From the NCBI GenBank assembly GCA_002469765.1, contig DKNS01000036.1, forward strand, positions 1 through 28,254: DNA of 28,254 nt. The letters are read 5' to 3'. The first letter of the stretch is position 1. Each line of letters starts with the position of its first letter. Below, piece by piece: positions 8,156 to 15,862 of this stretch. The translations under genes and the position numbers were made by a program. This DNA is from Flavobacteriales bacterium UBA7382. GTDB taxonomy: Bacteria; Bacteroidota; Bacteroidia; Flavobacteriales_D; Sanyastnellaceae. The notes under the pieces were generated by a model. That model was not told the DNA's origin and did not search any database. It was given only the letters and a program-made list of their open reading frames with translations.

Positions 8156-8869
8156 TCAGCGGGTGAATTTGTAGCCCACGCCCCGGACAGAATGGAAATG
8201 CTTGGGGGACTTTGGGTCGCGCTCGTAAGTCTTGCGGAAGGCCAAAATGAAGTTGTCGATGGTGCGCGTGGACGGAAGTACGTCGTAGCCCCACACCATC
8301 TGCAAAATGTCTTCCCGGCTGACCACCTCACCTTCTTTTCCAATCAGCAACTTCAACAGCATGCCCTCTCGCTTGGAAAGTTTGCGCACCGTGCCTTCGT
8401 AGGATGTCGCTTCGAATGCCAAAAAATCTGCACTCCCCTCTCCGATGGTGGCCCGTTCAATTTGGGTCCAAGACTCTGAGGGGGGTTGATCCATCAAGCG
8501 ATCCAAGCGAAGCAACAACTCCTCCATCAAGAATGGCTTTCCGAGGTAATCGTTGGCTCCCAAACGAAGGCCCTCCACACGATCCAATCCCTCATTTCTG
8601 GCTGTCAAGAACAAAATTGGCGTATCGATTCCCTCCAGCCGGGCCGTCCGACAGACCGCGAACCCGTCCATTCCCGGCATCATGACGTCCAAAATGGCCA
8701 CACCAAAGCGCTGCCCCCTGAGGGCTTCCAAAGCGTCGGTACCGTTGTTGACCTCCACCACCTTGTGACCTTCGCTTTTCAAATTCAACGCCAGCATCTG
8801 ACGCAACGACGCAGTGTCTTCTGCCAGCAGAATGCGAACAGGGCTTGGGTTTGATTGTAATTTTGTCAT
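8156..8869 (-). CDS. OmpR/PhoB-family response regulator
   Basis: A 237-residue two-component response regulator. The receiver domain (about 11-125) has the acidic pair Glu17-Asp18 in LLAED, phosphoacceptor Asp61 in AILDVMMPGMDGF, Thr89 in LFLTAR and Lys111 in LGKPF. The C-terminal winged-helix DNA-binding domain (about 140-237) shows LSKREGMLLKLL, REDILQMVWGYD, STRTIDNFI and the ending HFHSVRGVGYKFT. I chose the ATG at 8869 (MTKLQSNPSP) because a longer frame back to 8938 would run over the divergent gene and add non-family residues. No histidine kinase is adjacent, so its partner lies elsewhere. It is divergent from the menaquinone operon, with the two starts practically abutting. Confidence 0.94.
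   Translation of the reverse strand: MTKLQSNPSPVRILLAEDTASLRQMLALNLKSEGHKVVEVNNGTDALEALRGQRFGVAILDVMMPGMDGFAVCRTARLEGIDTPILFLTARNEGLDRVEGLRLGANDYLGKPFLMEELLLRLDRLMDQPPSESWTQIERATIGEGSADFLAFEATSYEGTVRKLSKREGMLLKLLIGKEGEVVSREDILQMVWGYDVLPSTRTIDNFILAFRKTYERDPKSPKHFHSVRGVGYKFTR
8858..8865 (+). promoter_or_regulatory. Candidate -7 element for the menaquinone operon
   Basis: TAATTTTG matches the Bacteroidota -7 consensus TAnnTTTG exactly and sits inside the 5' end of the response regulator gene, 5 bases before the ATG at 8871. No clear -33 TTTG was found at the right distance, so this is a tentative call. If real, the transcript would start near or just inside the first possible codons and would favour the in-frame ATG at 8886. 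Confidence 0.35.
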
Positions 8870-8870
8870 G

Positions 8871-9287
8871 ATGGACGATGCAAAGATGAAGCGGCTTTCT
8901 GAAATCGGAAAAAACACCATCGCTGAATCACTCGGCATGGAGTTGACCGACCTGAAAGAAGGTGTGGTGCAAGGGAAACTACCCGTGGATCCACGAACAC
9001 ATCAACCCTATGGATTGTTGCATGGCGGAGCAAGCGTGGTACTTGCCGAAACACTTGGTAGCGTGGGCTCCCATTTTCTCGTGGCCGATCAAGGCAAGGG
9101 TGCCGTAGGCATCGAAGTAAATGCCAACCATGTCAAAGGCGTGCGAGATGGCTGGGTGCATGGCACCGCCACGCTGGCCCACAAAGGCGGACGGATCCAC
9201 GTCTGGAACATCGACATCCGAGACGACGACGGAGACTTGGTGTGCACGTCCCGTTTGACCGTTATGATTGTCCCCAACCGTGGCTGA
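8871..9287 (+). CDS. menI: Hotdog-fold thioesterase, probable DHNA-CoA thioesterase (MenI-like)
   Basis: A 138-residue single hotdog domain of the PaaI/YdiI type. The diagnostic segment PYGLLHGGASVVLAETLGS at about 46-64 carries the oxyanion-hole HGG and the catalytic Glu60, and closely parallels E. coli YdiI (MenI). NANHVKGVRDGWVHGTAT and the final strand are also family-typical. Within this operon the obvious substrate is 1,4-dihydroxy-2-naphthoyl-CoA, hydrolysed to DHNA, the substrate of MenA. The substrate is inferred from context. The start may be ATG 8871 or the nearby ATGs at 8868 or 8886. It is the first gene of the men cluster and overlaps menF. Confidence 0.85.
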   Translation: MDDAKMKRLSEIGKNTIAESLGMELTDLKEGVVQGKLPVDPRTHQPYGLLHGGASVVLAETLGSVGSHFLVADQGKGAVGIEVNANHVKGVRDGWVHGTATLAHKGGRIHVWNIDIRDDDGDLVCTSRLTVMIVPNRG

Positions 9288-10251
9288 AACAGCACCGCAG
9301 TTGTGGTGGCGTCCCCCAGGGAGTCAAGACATCCACACGATGGTCCCCTCCACAAATGGGACCACGACGTTTCATTTTGTGCCGTTCGACCTTGAGGGTC
9401 AAGCACCCGCACTCGCGTGGACAGGGCATGTGGTGACTTGTGAATCGCCTGCCCCTGGCACATTGACCATGGCCCAGAGGCCTTTGCCCCCTTCCACATC
9501 ACAAGAAGAACATGGTCGGAATGTGGCACGGGCGTTGGACGCCATTTCAAATGGTTCCTTGGCGAAAGTTGTGGTGTCTCGCGGCCGACAGCACACCACA
9601 GCTGTGACGCCTGAAGAAGCCTTCGCAAACCTCTGTCAGATGCATCCCAACGCGCTGGTATACCTGATGCATCACCCTGAGGAGGGCACATGGTGCGGGG
9701 CCACACCAGAGCTCCTGCTTCGCGCCCAGCAGCACGACGTCGACACTGTTTCCTTGGCGGGTACACGGCGAAGTCAATCCACAGCTTGGACTGAAAAGGA
9801 GCGGGTGGAACAACGCCTTGTGACCGACCACATCCTCGACGTTCTGGCCCATAAAGGAGCAACCCACATCACGCTGGACGGCCCCAAGGACAAGACCTAT
9901 GGGAAACTTGCCCACCTGGAAACACGCATCTCGGCGACCTGCCGTGGCGACCTCCATGCGCTGGCCAAAGCCCTGCATCCCACCCCGGCTGTCTGCGGCC
10001 TCCCAGTGACTGAGTCGGCTGAGTTCATCCGCAACCAAGAATCCCACGACCGCATGTATTACGCAGGTTTCTTGGGGTGGTCCTCTCCCCTCGGATGTGC
10101 TTACTACGTGAATTTGAGGTGCGCAACCTGGGGCCAGGAGGGCGTAAATCTGTTTGCAGGTGGCGGCATCGTGGAAGGCTCCTCTGCAGAATCAGAATGG
10201 CAAGAAACGGAGGCCAAACTTCATTCCTTCGCCCCGGCATTCCTCCGCTGA
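9280..10251 (+). CDS. menF: Isochorismate synthase
   Basis: This chorismate-binding enzyme converts chorismate to isochorismate, the committed step to menaquinone. I chose GTG at 9280, which overlaps the thioesterase stop, giving 323 residues; a TTG at 9268 would add four. Signature segments in order are LAKVVVSRGR, with the lysine expected to be the general base (about residue 96), GATPELLL, VSLAGTRRSQ, EKERVEQRLVTDHIL, HLETRISATC, LHPTPAVCGLP and the C-terminal FAGGGIVEGSSAESEW with the Mg-binding acidic residues. It is shorter than E. coli MenF because the N-terminal part is reduced. It could in principle be another chorismate-utilising enzyme, but the flanking men genes make MenF the clear choice. 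Confidence 0.92.
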   Translation: MAETAPQLWWRPPGSQDIHTMVPSTNGTTTFHFVPFDLEGQAPALAWTGHVVTCESPAPGTLTMAQRPLPPSTSQEEHGRNVARALDAISNGSLAKVVVSRGRQHTTAVTPEEAFANLCQMHPNALVYLMHHPEEGTWCGATPELLLRAQQHDVDTVSLAGTRRSQSTAWTEKERVEQRLVTDHILDVLAHKGATHITLDGPKDKTYGKLAHLETRISATCRGDLHALAKALHPTPAVCGLPVTESAEFIRNQESHDRMYYAGFLGWSSPLGCAYYVNLRCATWGQEGVNLFAGGGIVEGSSAESEWQETEAKLHSFAPAFLR

Positions 10252-10270
10252 CCGCCCCTACCTTCGAACC

Positions 10271-11968
10271 ATGGCCGACGCCCCTCGACAAACCAGTTCG
10301 CATCCGGCTGCAGCCATCGTCACAGAGGTGCTTGTTGAGTTCGGCGTGCGCCACGTTGTGACCAGCCCGGGCTCTCGCAACGCCCCTTTGGTGATGGCCA
10401 TGCACCACCACCCCGGTCTGGAAGTGCATGTGAGTGTCGATGAAAGGGCTGCTGCTCACCATGCATTGGGCTTGGCATTGGCGACATCCACCCCCGTTCC
10501 AGCGATCTGTACCTCGGGTACCGCCGCATTGAACCATGGCCCGGCATTGGCCGAAGCCACCCACGCACGCATTCCACTTTTAAGCTTGACCGCCGACCGA
10601 CCTGCGGACATGGTTGGGCGAGGACACGGGCAAAGCATACGCCAAAGTCAGGTGCACACCTTGCATACGGTCCATTCGGACGTGCTCGACGCCGATGCCG
10701 CGTCAGAAGAGATGCTGTGGGCCCAAGCACGAACGGCGGTGCAACAAGCGATGTTTGGCGGTCCAGGCGGAACACCTGGGGGCGTCCACCTGAATGTACC
10801 CTTTCCAGAACCGTTGTACGACTTGGGGCCGGTGCCGGCCAACCCTGGCCTGAATGAAACCCATGCAATTTCTTCACTTCATGGGTGGGAGGAGTTGCCA
10901 GTCGCCATCCAGAAAGCAATGGACACAGGCCAAGCCCTTGTGGTCGCTGGCCTCAACCCCGGGTTGGTCCACTCCGACAAACGGCAGTTGTTCACCAACC
11001 TGCCCTGCTTGGTTGAGTCCGGCAGCGGCGTTCACGGTCCCTTGACCATGCATGGTGGAGAACGACTCCTCGTGGATGGTGAAATTCCCGAAGCACTTCG
11101 ACCCAAGGTGATCCTGACGGTGGGGCTTCCTCCCATGTCCAAGTCCATTCGCAAGGCCCTTGAGGGGCTGCCTCACGTGCACGTTGATGGCCAGGGCTGG
11201 GACGTGTGGGGCACACTGAAGGGGTCGTGTGGCCCTGAGGCACTTCTTTCAAACTGCCCCGACAACGTCGCGGCTGCATGGCGCACCGCTCGAGAATCCG
11301 TTCTGAGCGTCCACAGCACATTTCAACCGGATTGGAGCGACTGGCATGCATGGGATGTGCTGACTGAGACCCTGTCCCAGTGGCCACACCACCGCCGGCC
11401 TCAGGGCATTCACCTCGCCAACAGCACTTCAGCCAGGTACGCCCAGTGGTTCAATTTGGCGGAAGTGGTCGGCCCCGAATGTCTCATCCACGCCAACCGG
11501 GGCGTGGCGGGCATAGACGGCTGCACCTCCACTGCCTTGGGCTGGCATGCCGCCAAAACACGGAACCAACATTCACATGCAACATGGTTGATCACTGGAG
11601 ATGTGGCGTTCCACTACGACGCCAACGCCATGATGTGTTCCCCTTCGCTGAACCGAGAAGGGCTGAAAATTGTCGTCTTCAACAACGGTGGCGGCGGGAT
11701 CTTCCGTTGGTTGCCCGGCAAGGCGCATGCAAGCATGTTTGAACGTCATTTCGAAACCCCACCCACTCGCACCGTGGAACAGCTGGCTGCAGCGATGGGC
11801 GCAACCCACCACTCAGCACACGGTGGCGCAGAACTTCGAGAAGGCCTGAGGCATCTGGCCGAAGAACCTGGTCTGACGGTGCTAGAAGTCGTCACGCCCA
11901 ACGAAGCGAGCGGCGACGTGGCGTTGGACTACCTCCGAACTTTTCAATCGAATCCACCCACCCTCTGA
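10271..11968 (+). CDS. menD: 2-succinyl-5-enolpyruvyl-6-hydroxy-3-cyclohexene-1-carboxylate synthase (MenD)
   Basis: A 565-residue thiamine-diphosphate enzyme that adds succinic semialdehyde, from 2-oxoglutarate, to isochorismate. The N-terminal domain has TSPGSRNAPLVMAM (31-44), the cofactor-activating Glu58 in VDERAAAHHALG, a CTSGTAALN segment, and LTADRP followed by GQSIRQ. The C-terminal domain has NRGVAGIDGCTSTALGWHA, the ThDP/Mg motif beginning GDVAFHYD at about 443, and NNGGGGIFRWLPG at 471-483. I chose ATG 10271, 19 bases after menF, because the frame upstream of it only re-reads the end of menF. A TACCTTCG just before the ATG resembles a -7 element but lies inside the operon. Confidence 0.97.
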   Translation: MADAPRQTSSHPAAAIVTEVLVEFGVRHVVTSPGSRNAPLVMAMHHHPGLEVHVSVDERAAAHHALGLALATSTPVPAICTSGTAALNHGPALAEATHARIPLLSLTADRPADMVGRGHGQSIRQSQVHTLHTVHSDVLDADAASEEMLWAQARTAVQQAMFGGPGGTPGGVHLNVPFPEPLYDLGPVPANPGLNETHAISSLHGWEELPVAIQKAMDTGQALVVAGLNPGLVHSDKRQLFTNLPCLVESGSGVHGPLTMHGGERLLVDGEIPEALRPKVILTVGLPPMSKSIRKALEGLPHVHVDGQGWDVWGTLKGSCGPEALLSNCPDNVAAAWRTARESVLSVHSTFQPDWSDWHAWDVLTETLSQWPHHRRPQGIHLANSTSARYAQWFNLAEVVGPECLIHANRGVAGIDGCTSTALGWHAAKTRNQHSHATWLITGDVAFHYDANAMMCSPSLNREGLKIVVFNNGGGGIFRWLPGKAHASMFERHFETPPTRTVEQLAAAMGATHHSAHGGAELREGLRHLAEEPGLTVLEVVTPNEASGDVALDYLRTFQSNPPTL

Positions 11969-11969
11969 C

Positions 11970-12908
11970 ATGAGCTCCTTCCGTTCTTGGGTCGACGCGG
12001 CCCGTCCACGCACCCTGCCGCTGGCCGTCACCTGTGTCCTCCTCGGAGGCGCCCTCGCCAAAGCCCTCGGTCTCAACGAAGAACAAGATGCCCGATTTGT
12101 GCTGGTGATGTTGGGCGCCGGACTCACGGTTGTCCTTCTTCAAATCCTGGCCAACTTTGCGAACGACTTGGGCGATTTTCAGAAAGGCACCGACATCGCT
12201 GCCGTTCGAACAGACCGAGCGCTGGCCTCAGGCGCACTGACTGAATCTTCCATGAAACGGGCTGTCAAATCGATGGCAATTCTCGCCTTCATTTCGGGCA
12301 TCGGAACCCTTTTCGCCGCCTTCGCCGGCGCACCTTCAGCGGCGATGACGGCATTTGCACTGGGGGTCTTGGGTGTGTTTTCCATTGTTGCAGCAATGCG
12401 CTACACGATGGGTCGTAAATCATATGGTTACAAAGGACTTGGGGATTTTTACGTGATGTTGTTTTTTGGCCCTGTTGGGGTGCTCGGCGTGGGGACGTTG
12501 TTGACCCATACTGTGGACGCGTCTTGGCTGTGTGTGGCGGTCTTTTCAGGGTGCATGAGTGTGGCTGTGCTCAACCTCAACAACCTCCGCGACCACACCT
12601 CGGATGCGCTGGCTGGCAAACACACCCTTGTGGTCCGGCTGGGATTCCAGCAAGCCAAAATGTACCACTTCGCTGTACTTGGCGTTGGATGGTCTGCGCT
12701 GACCGTGTTTTTCTTGACGGCCCAAGACGAAGGCATCTGGCGGGGCACCATGTGGTATGCCTTGCTGGCGTTGTTGCATGCGCGTCATGTCGTGGATGTT
12801 TGGCGCTGCACGGAACCTCGCTCTTTGGACCCCGAATTGAAGCGCATTGCGTTGTCGACGTTCCTGGTGGCGCTGTTCATGTTCATGGACCAAACGTTCG
12901 GCCCATGA
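11970..12908 (+). CDS. menA: 1,4-dihydroxy-2-naphthoate polyprenyltransferase (MenA)
   Basis: A 312-residue UbiA-superfamily integral membrane prenyltransferase with about eight or nine predicted helices. It attaches the polyprenyl tail to DHNA to give demethylmenaquinone. The first Asp-rich motif is NFANDLGDFQKGTD (about 56-69), followed by AVRTDRALASG, and the second is NLNNLRDHTSD (about 195-205). Together they bind Mg-prenyl diphosphate. The N-terminal WVDAARPRTLPLAV is the usual MenA opening. The ATG follows the menD stop by one base and the stop overlaps menC by ATGA, leaving no room for the menB gene that such clusters often carry at this point. Confidence 0.97.
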   Translation: MSSFRSWVDAARPRTLPLAVTCVLLGGALAKALGLNEEQDARFVLVMLGAGLTVVLLQILANFANDLGDFQKGTDIAAVRTDRALASGALTESSMKRAVKSMAILAFISGIGTLFAAFAGAPSAAMTAFALGVLGVFSIVAAMRYTMGRKSYGYKGLGDFYVMLFFGPVGVLGVGTLLTHTVDASWLCVAVFSGCMSVAVLNLNNLRDHTSDALAGKHTLVVRLGFQQAKMYHFAVLGVGWSALTVFFLTAQDEGIWRGTMWYALLALLHARHVVDVWRCTEPRSLDPELKRIALSTFLVALFMFMDQTFGP

Positions 12909-14077
12909 GCAAGCAAGACCCGTGGCCTCCGGCCCCTGTCCTTCGAGGTCTCAAGATGGCGGTGCTGGAACATCCCTTGGTGTTCAAATTGCCCGCACAA
13001 ACGTCTCGGAACACCCTCCGTGACAAACCCACATGGTTTCTGGTGGCCGAAGACGATCAAGGACGTGTGGGCGTAGGGGAATGCAGTTTGATCCTGGGCT
13101 TGTCACCCGAAACAGAGGAAGTGGCCCGCACCATGCTCCACGAAATCGCTGCCAAAGGCGTGTTGGACGCCATGGCCGTCCCCGCCTCGTGTCCCGCAGT
13201 GCGGTTTGCGGTGGAAACCGCGGCGTGGGATTTGGCCCGAGGAGGAACAGGAAGCATTGCCACCTCGCCGTTTTCACGAGGAGCGCAAGGCATCGACATC
13301 AATGGGCTGGTGTGGATGGGGGACACAGAGTCAATGCGCACCCAATTCGAAAACCTTGTCAAACAAGGCTTCACCACGCTCAAATGCAAGGTGGGCGCCC
13401 TGGATTGGGGACAGGAACACGCGGTGTTGCTCGAATTCCGAGACCGCTGTCCGGCAGAAGAGTTCACGTTGAGGGTGGACGCAAACGGCGCCTTCAGCAA
13501 ACTCTCCTCCGACGAGACTGCCCGAAGGCTGGAAGCCTTGGCAAGGCTGGACGTGCACAGCATCGAGCAACCCCTCATGCCCTCGGACCGCGACGGGCTG
13601 GCAGAACTTGCAGAGCGTCCCGTTGTGCCCATCGCTTTGGACGAAAGCCTGATTGGAGTCACGTCCTTGTCGGACCGAATGAGGCTTCTGGACCACATTC
13701 GCCCACAACATCTGGTCCTCAAGCCTTCTCTTGTGGGCGGTTTGGACGGGGCCACGGTGTGGTCCAAATTGGCCGAACAACGTGACATGGGCTGGTGGGT
13801 CACCTCTGCACTTGAATCCAACGTAGGGCTTTCCGCCATTGCGCAATGGGTGGCCCTGCAACCGGCGGTGTCCGATGCCACCTCGCCCCTTCCTCAAGGC
13901 CTGGGCACCGGAGGGCTGTTCACCAACAACATCCCTGGAAAACTGGAAGTGAGACAAGGCAAGCTGCATACGGTGTCCAAGTCGGACCGAGACGAAACCC
14001 GCTGGCGCGAAGCCCTTCAAGGGTCGGTGCCACACCAATCCGGGTGTGCCTGTGGAAGCCACCACGACGCTCCATGA
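12905..14077 (+). CDS. menC: o-Succinylbenzoate synthase (MenC), enolase superfamily
   Basis: A 390-residue enolase-superfamily protein that dehydrates SHCHC to o-succinylbenzoate. The capping domain comes first, then the barrel with the catalytic K-x-K (Lys160 and Lys162 in LKCKVG), metal ligands Asp192 (RVDANG), Glu221 (SIEQP) and Asp246 (ALDES), and the second catalytic lysine Lys273 (VLKPSLVGG). The start at ATG 12905 overlaps the menA stop. The C-terminus carries an extra tail ending in a Cys/His cluster (GCACGSHHDAP; Cys381, Cys383, His386, His387) that I would not expect in MenC. The menE start overlaps its stop. The N-acylamino acid racemase alternative is unlikely in this operon. Confidence 0.93.
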   Translation: MSKQDPWPPAPVLRGLKMAVLEHPLVFKLPAQTSRNTLRDKPTWFLVAEDDQGRVGVGECSLILGLSPETEEVARTMLHEIAAKGVLDAMAVPASCPAVRFAVETAAWDLARGGTGSIATSPFSRGAQGIDINGLVWMGDTESMRTQFENLVKQGFTTLKCKVGALDWGQEHAVLLEFRDRCPAEEFTLRVDANGAFSKLSSDETARRLEALARLDVHSIEQPLMPSDRDGLAELAERPVVPIALDESLIGVTSLSDRMRLLDHIRPQHLVLKPSLVGGLDGATVWSKLAEQRDMGWWVTSALESNVGLSAIAQWVALQPAVSDATSPLPQGLGTGGLFTNNIPGKLEVRQGKLHTVSKSDRDETRWREALQGSVPHQSGCACGSHHDAP

Positions 14078-15147
14078 ATTCAGGTCGCATTGAATGGAAC
14101 CGACAATCTTGGCCGGCCACTGGCATGGGGGCGAAGGAGTTTGGCCGCACCCAAGGGAGACGGTCCACGTGGCTCGGGGAGGTGGCCGAGGTGTGGCGGC
14201 GGTGGTGTGCCGAGGAGGAGCCTGGACTTGCCGTGACCACCTCTGGGACCACCGGCACCCCAAAGCACATTCGCCACTCCCGAAAAGCCACGGCATTCAG
14301 CGTGGCCCAAACCACTGAGGCCTTGGACCTGGCCAAAGGATGCCATGCGGTGCTGGCCCTGCCCACGGCGTTTGTGGCTGGCCAAGCCATGCTGATTCGC
14401 GCGTTGATCGGGCACTGGCGCCTCACGCTGGTCGAACCCAGCGCCGCCCCTTCCTGGTCTGAGAACGTCGATTTCACAGCCATGACACCCCACCAGGCGG
14501 AAGGCTGGCTGAAACAAGGGACGGGGTCCACCAACACCTTGTTGCTCGGAGGCGGGCCAGTGTCATCTGCTTTGCTGCGAGGCTTGCATGCGTCCAACAG
14601 GGTGTCGAACATCTGGGAAGGGTTTGGCATGAGTGAAACCCTCACCCATGTGGCCCTGCGTCGCTTGGACTCCATTGCCGCCCTGACAGCACCTTTTGTC
14701 TCACTCCCAGAAACGCGGGTGGTGGCGGATGCAAGGGGCTGCGCTCGAATTGATGCCCCGGGACGCGAGGTGCACGGGTTGTCCACTTCGGACCTTGTGG
14801 ACGTGAACGACGCCGGGTCATTTGTTTGGCTTGGACGCATGGACAATGTGGTCAATTCGGGCGGCGTACTCGTCCATCCGGAGGAAGTGGAACAAGCCTT
14901 CCACACCATCTGTCCGAACTGGGTGAACGATTTCGTGGTGTACGGAAGGCCCGAAGAGACCCTCGGGTTTGAAGTGGTCTTGCGGGTGCAGATCGCTGAA
15001 CCGGGAAGGGACCTGGACCACGCGTTCAGCACTTGGCGTTCCCAACTCAAAAGCCTGCTCGGCACGGCCAAAACGCCGCGTTCCGTGGAACTCGGGCAAG
15101 TGCCAAGAACCGACCGTGGGAAAGTGCAGCGCCGAACATTGCCGTGA
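14074..15147 (+). CDS. menE: o-Succinylbenzoate-CoA ligase (MenE), short form
   Basis: A 357-residue acyl-CoA synthetase that activates o-succinylbenzoate with ATP and CoA. The ANL motifs are the P-loop TTSGTTGTPKHIRHS (about 88-102), GFGMSETLTHVALR, the hinge-region LGRMDNVVNSGGVLVHPEEV, and the C-terminal catalytic lysine in PRTDRGKVQRR. It lacks about 100 N-terminal residues found in E. coli or Bacillus MenE, which is common for Bacteroidota. ATG 14074 overlaps the menC stop as ATGA; a longer upstream frame only re-reads menC and is not family-like. It is the last men gene here, and rdgB begins 25 bases on. Confidence 0.92.
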   Translation: MNSGRIEWNRQSWPATGMGAKEFGRTQGRRSTWLGEVAEVWRRWCAEEEPGLAVTTSGTTGTPKHIRHSRKATAFSVAQTTEALDLAKGCHAVLALPTAFVAGQAMLIRALIGHWRLTLVEPSAAPSWSENVDFTAMTPHQAEGWLKQGTGSTNTLLLGGGPVSSALLRGLHASNRVSNIWEGFGMSETLTHVALRRLDSIAALTAPFVSLPETRVVADARGCARIDAPGREVHGLSTSDLVDVNDAGSFVWLGRMDNVVNSGGVLVHPEEVEQAFHTICPNWVNDFVVYGRPEETLGFEVVLRVQIAEPGRDLDHAFSTWRSQLKSLLGTAKTPRSVELGQVPRTDRGKVQRRTLP

Positions 15148-15172
15148 CGGCGTTTGGCCCAATTTTGCACCC

Positions 15173-15778
15173 ATGTCTCCACACACCCGCCCCGTGTTGG
15201 TCTTCGCCACACACAACCCCCACAAGGTTCAAGAAATCCAAGAGATGCTCGCCGACCGCTACGAGGTCAAGAGCCTCACGGACATTGGCTGCCACGAGGA
15301 AATTATCGAAGACGCCGACACGCTGGAAGGCAACGCCAAAATCAAAGCGCAACACGTTGTGACGAACTATGGGCTGGATTGCTTTGCCGACGACACCGGG
15401 CTTGAGGTGGAAGCTTTGGACGGGGCGCCAGGGATCTTCAGCGCGCGCTATGCGGGAACGCATGGGGACGCCGAAGCAAACATGGCCAAGCTGCTCAGCG
15501 AACTCGACCGTGCGGCCAACGCGGGGAAAACGTCGCGCCAAGCTCAATTCAGAACCTCCATTTGCCTGATTCAACAGGGACAGGAACGTCTGATTGAAGG
15601 GGTGTGTCGAGGCCGCATCGAAAAGAGTCTATCTGGGGTCAAAGGCTTCGGATACGACCCCTTGTTTACACCCGAAGGCCACGAGTTGACATTTGCCGAG
15701 ATGGACGCCGCTCAGAAAAATGCCATCAGCCACCGGGGAAGAGCTGTGCGTGCCATGCTTGGTTGCCTGCTGGCGTAA
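15173..15778 (+). CDS. rdgB: XTP/dITP pyrophosphatase (RdgB/HAM1 family)
   Basis: A 201-residue Ham1-family enzyme that hydrolyses ITP, dITP and XTP to monophosphates, keeping deaminated purines out of nucleic acids. Recognisable parts are the opening VLVFATHNPHKVQEIQEML, the substrate-binding FADDTGLEVEALDGAPG with ARYAG after it, GVKGFGYDPLF and the C-terminal SHRGRAVRAM. The ATG at 15173 is 25 bases after menE, so it may be co-transcribed with the men genes. A CAATTTTG (15160-15167), one mismatch from the -7 consensus, precedes it. Confidence 0.96.
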   Translation: MSPHTRPVLVFATHNPHKVQEIQEMLADRYEVKSLTDIGCHEEIIEDADTLEGNAKIKAQHVVTNYGLDCFADDTGLEVEALDGAPGIFSARYAGTHGDAEANMAKLLSELDRAANAGKTSRQAQFRTSICLIQQGQERLIEGVCRGRIEKSLSGVKGFGYDPLFTPEGHELTFAEMDAAQKNAISHRGRAVRAMLGCLLA

Positions 15779-15862
15779 TTGTGGAAAAGCCCCTTGATTA
15801 CTTGGTGTTTTTTGGTCGAGAGTCAAGGCATCAAGTGCAGGCGTCGCCGCATATTTGGCACG

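Noticed and set aside
8870..8938. Longer start for the response regulator
   Set aside because: It would overlap the divergent thioesterase gene by about 70 bases and add residues with no receiver-domain similarity.
10154..10270. N-terminal extension of menD
   Set aside because: The extra 39 residues re-read menF in another frame and do not fit the MenD family; ATG 10271 is right for length.
12524..12904. N-terminal extension of menC by 127 codons
   Set aside because: It overlaps most of the second half of menA out of frame; ATG 12905 in an ATGA overlap is the natural start.
13846..14073. N-terminal extension of menE
   Set aside because: It re-reads menC in another frame and is basic and low in order; the short MenE form from ATG 14074 is normal for Bacteroidota.
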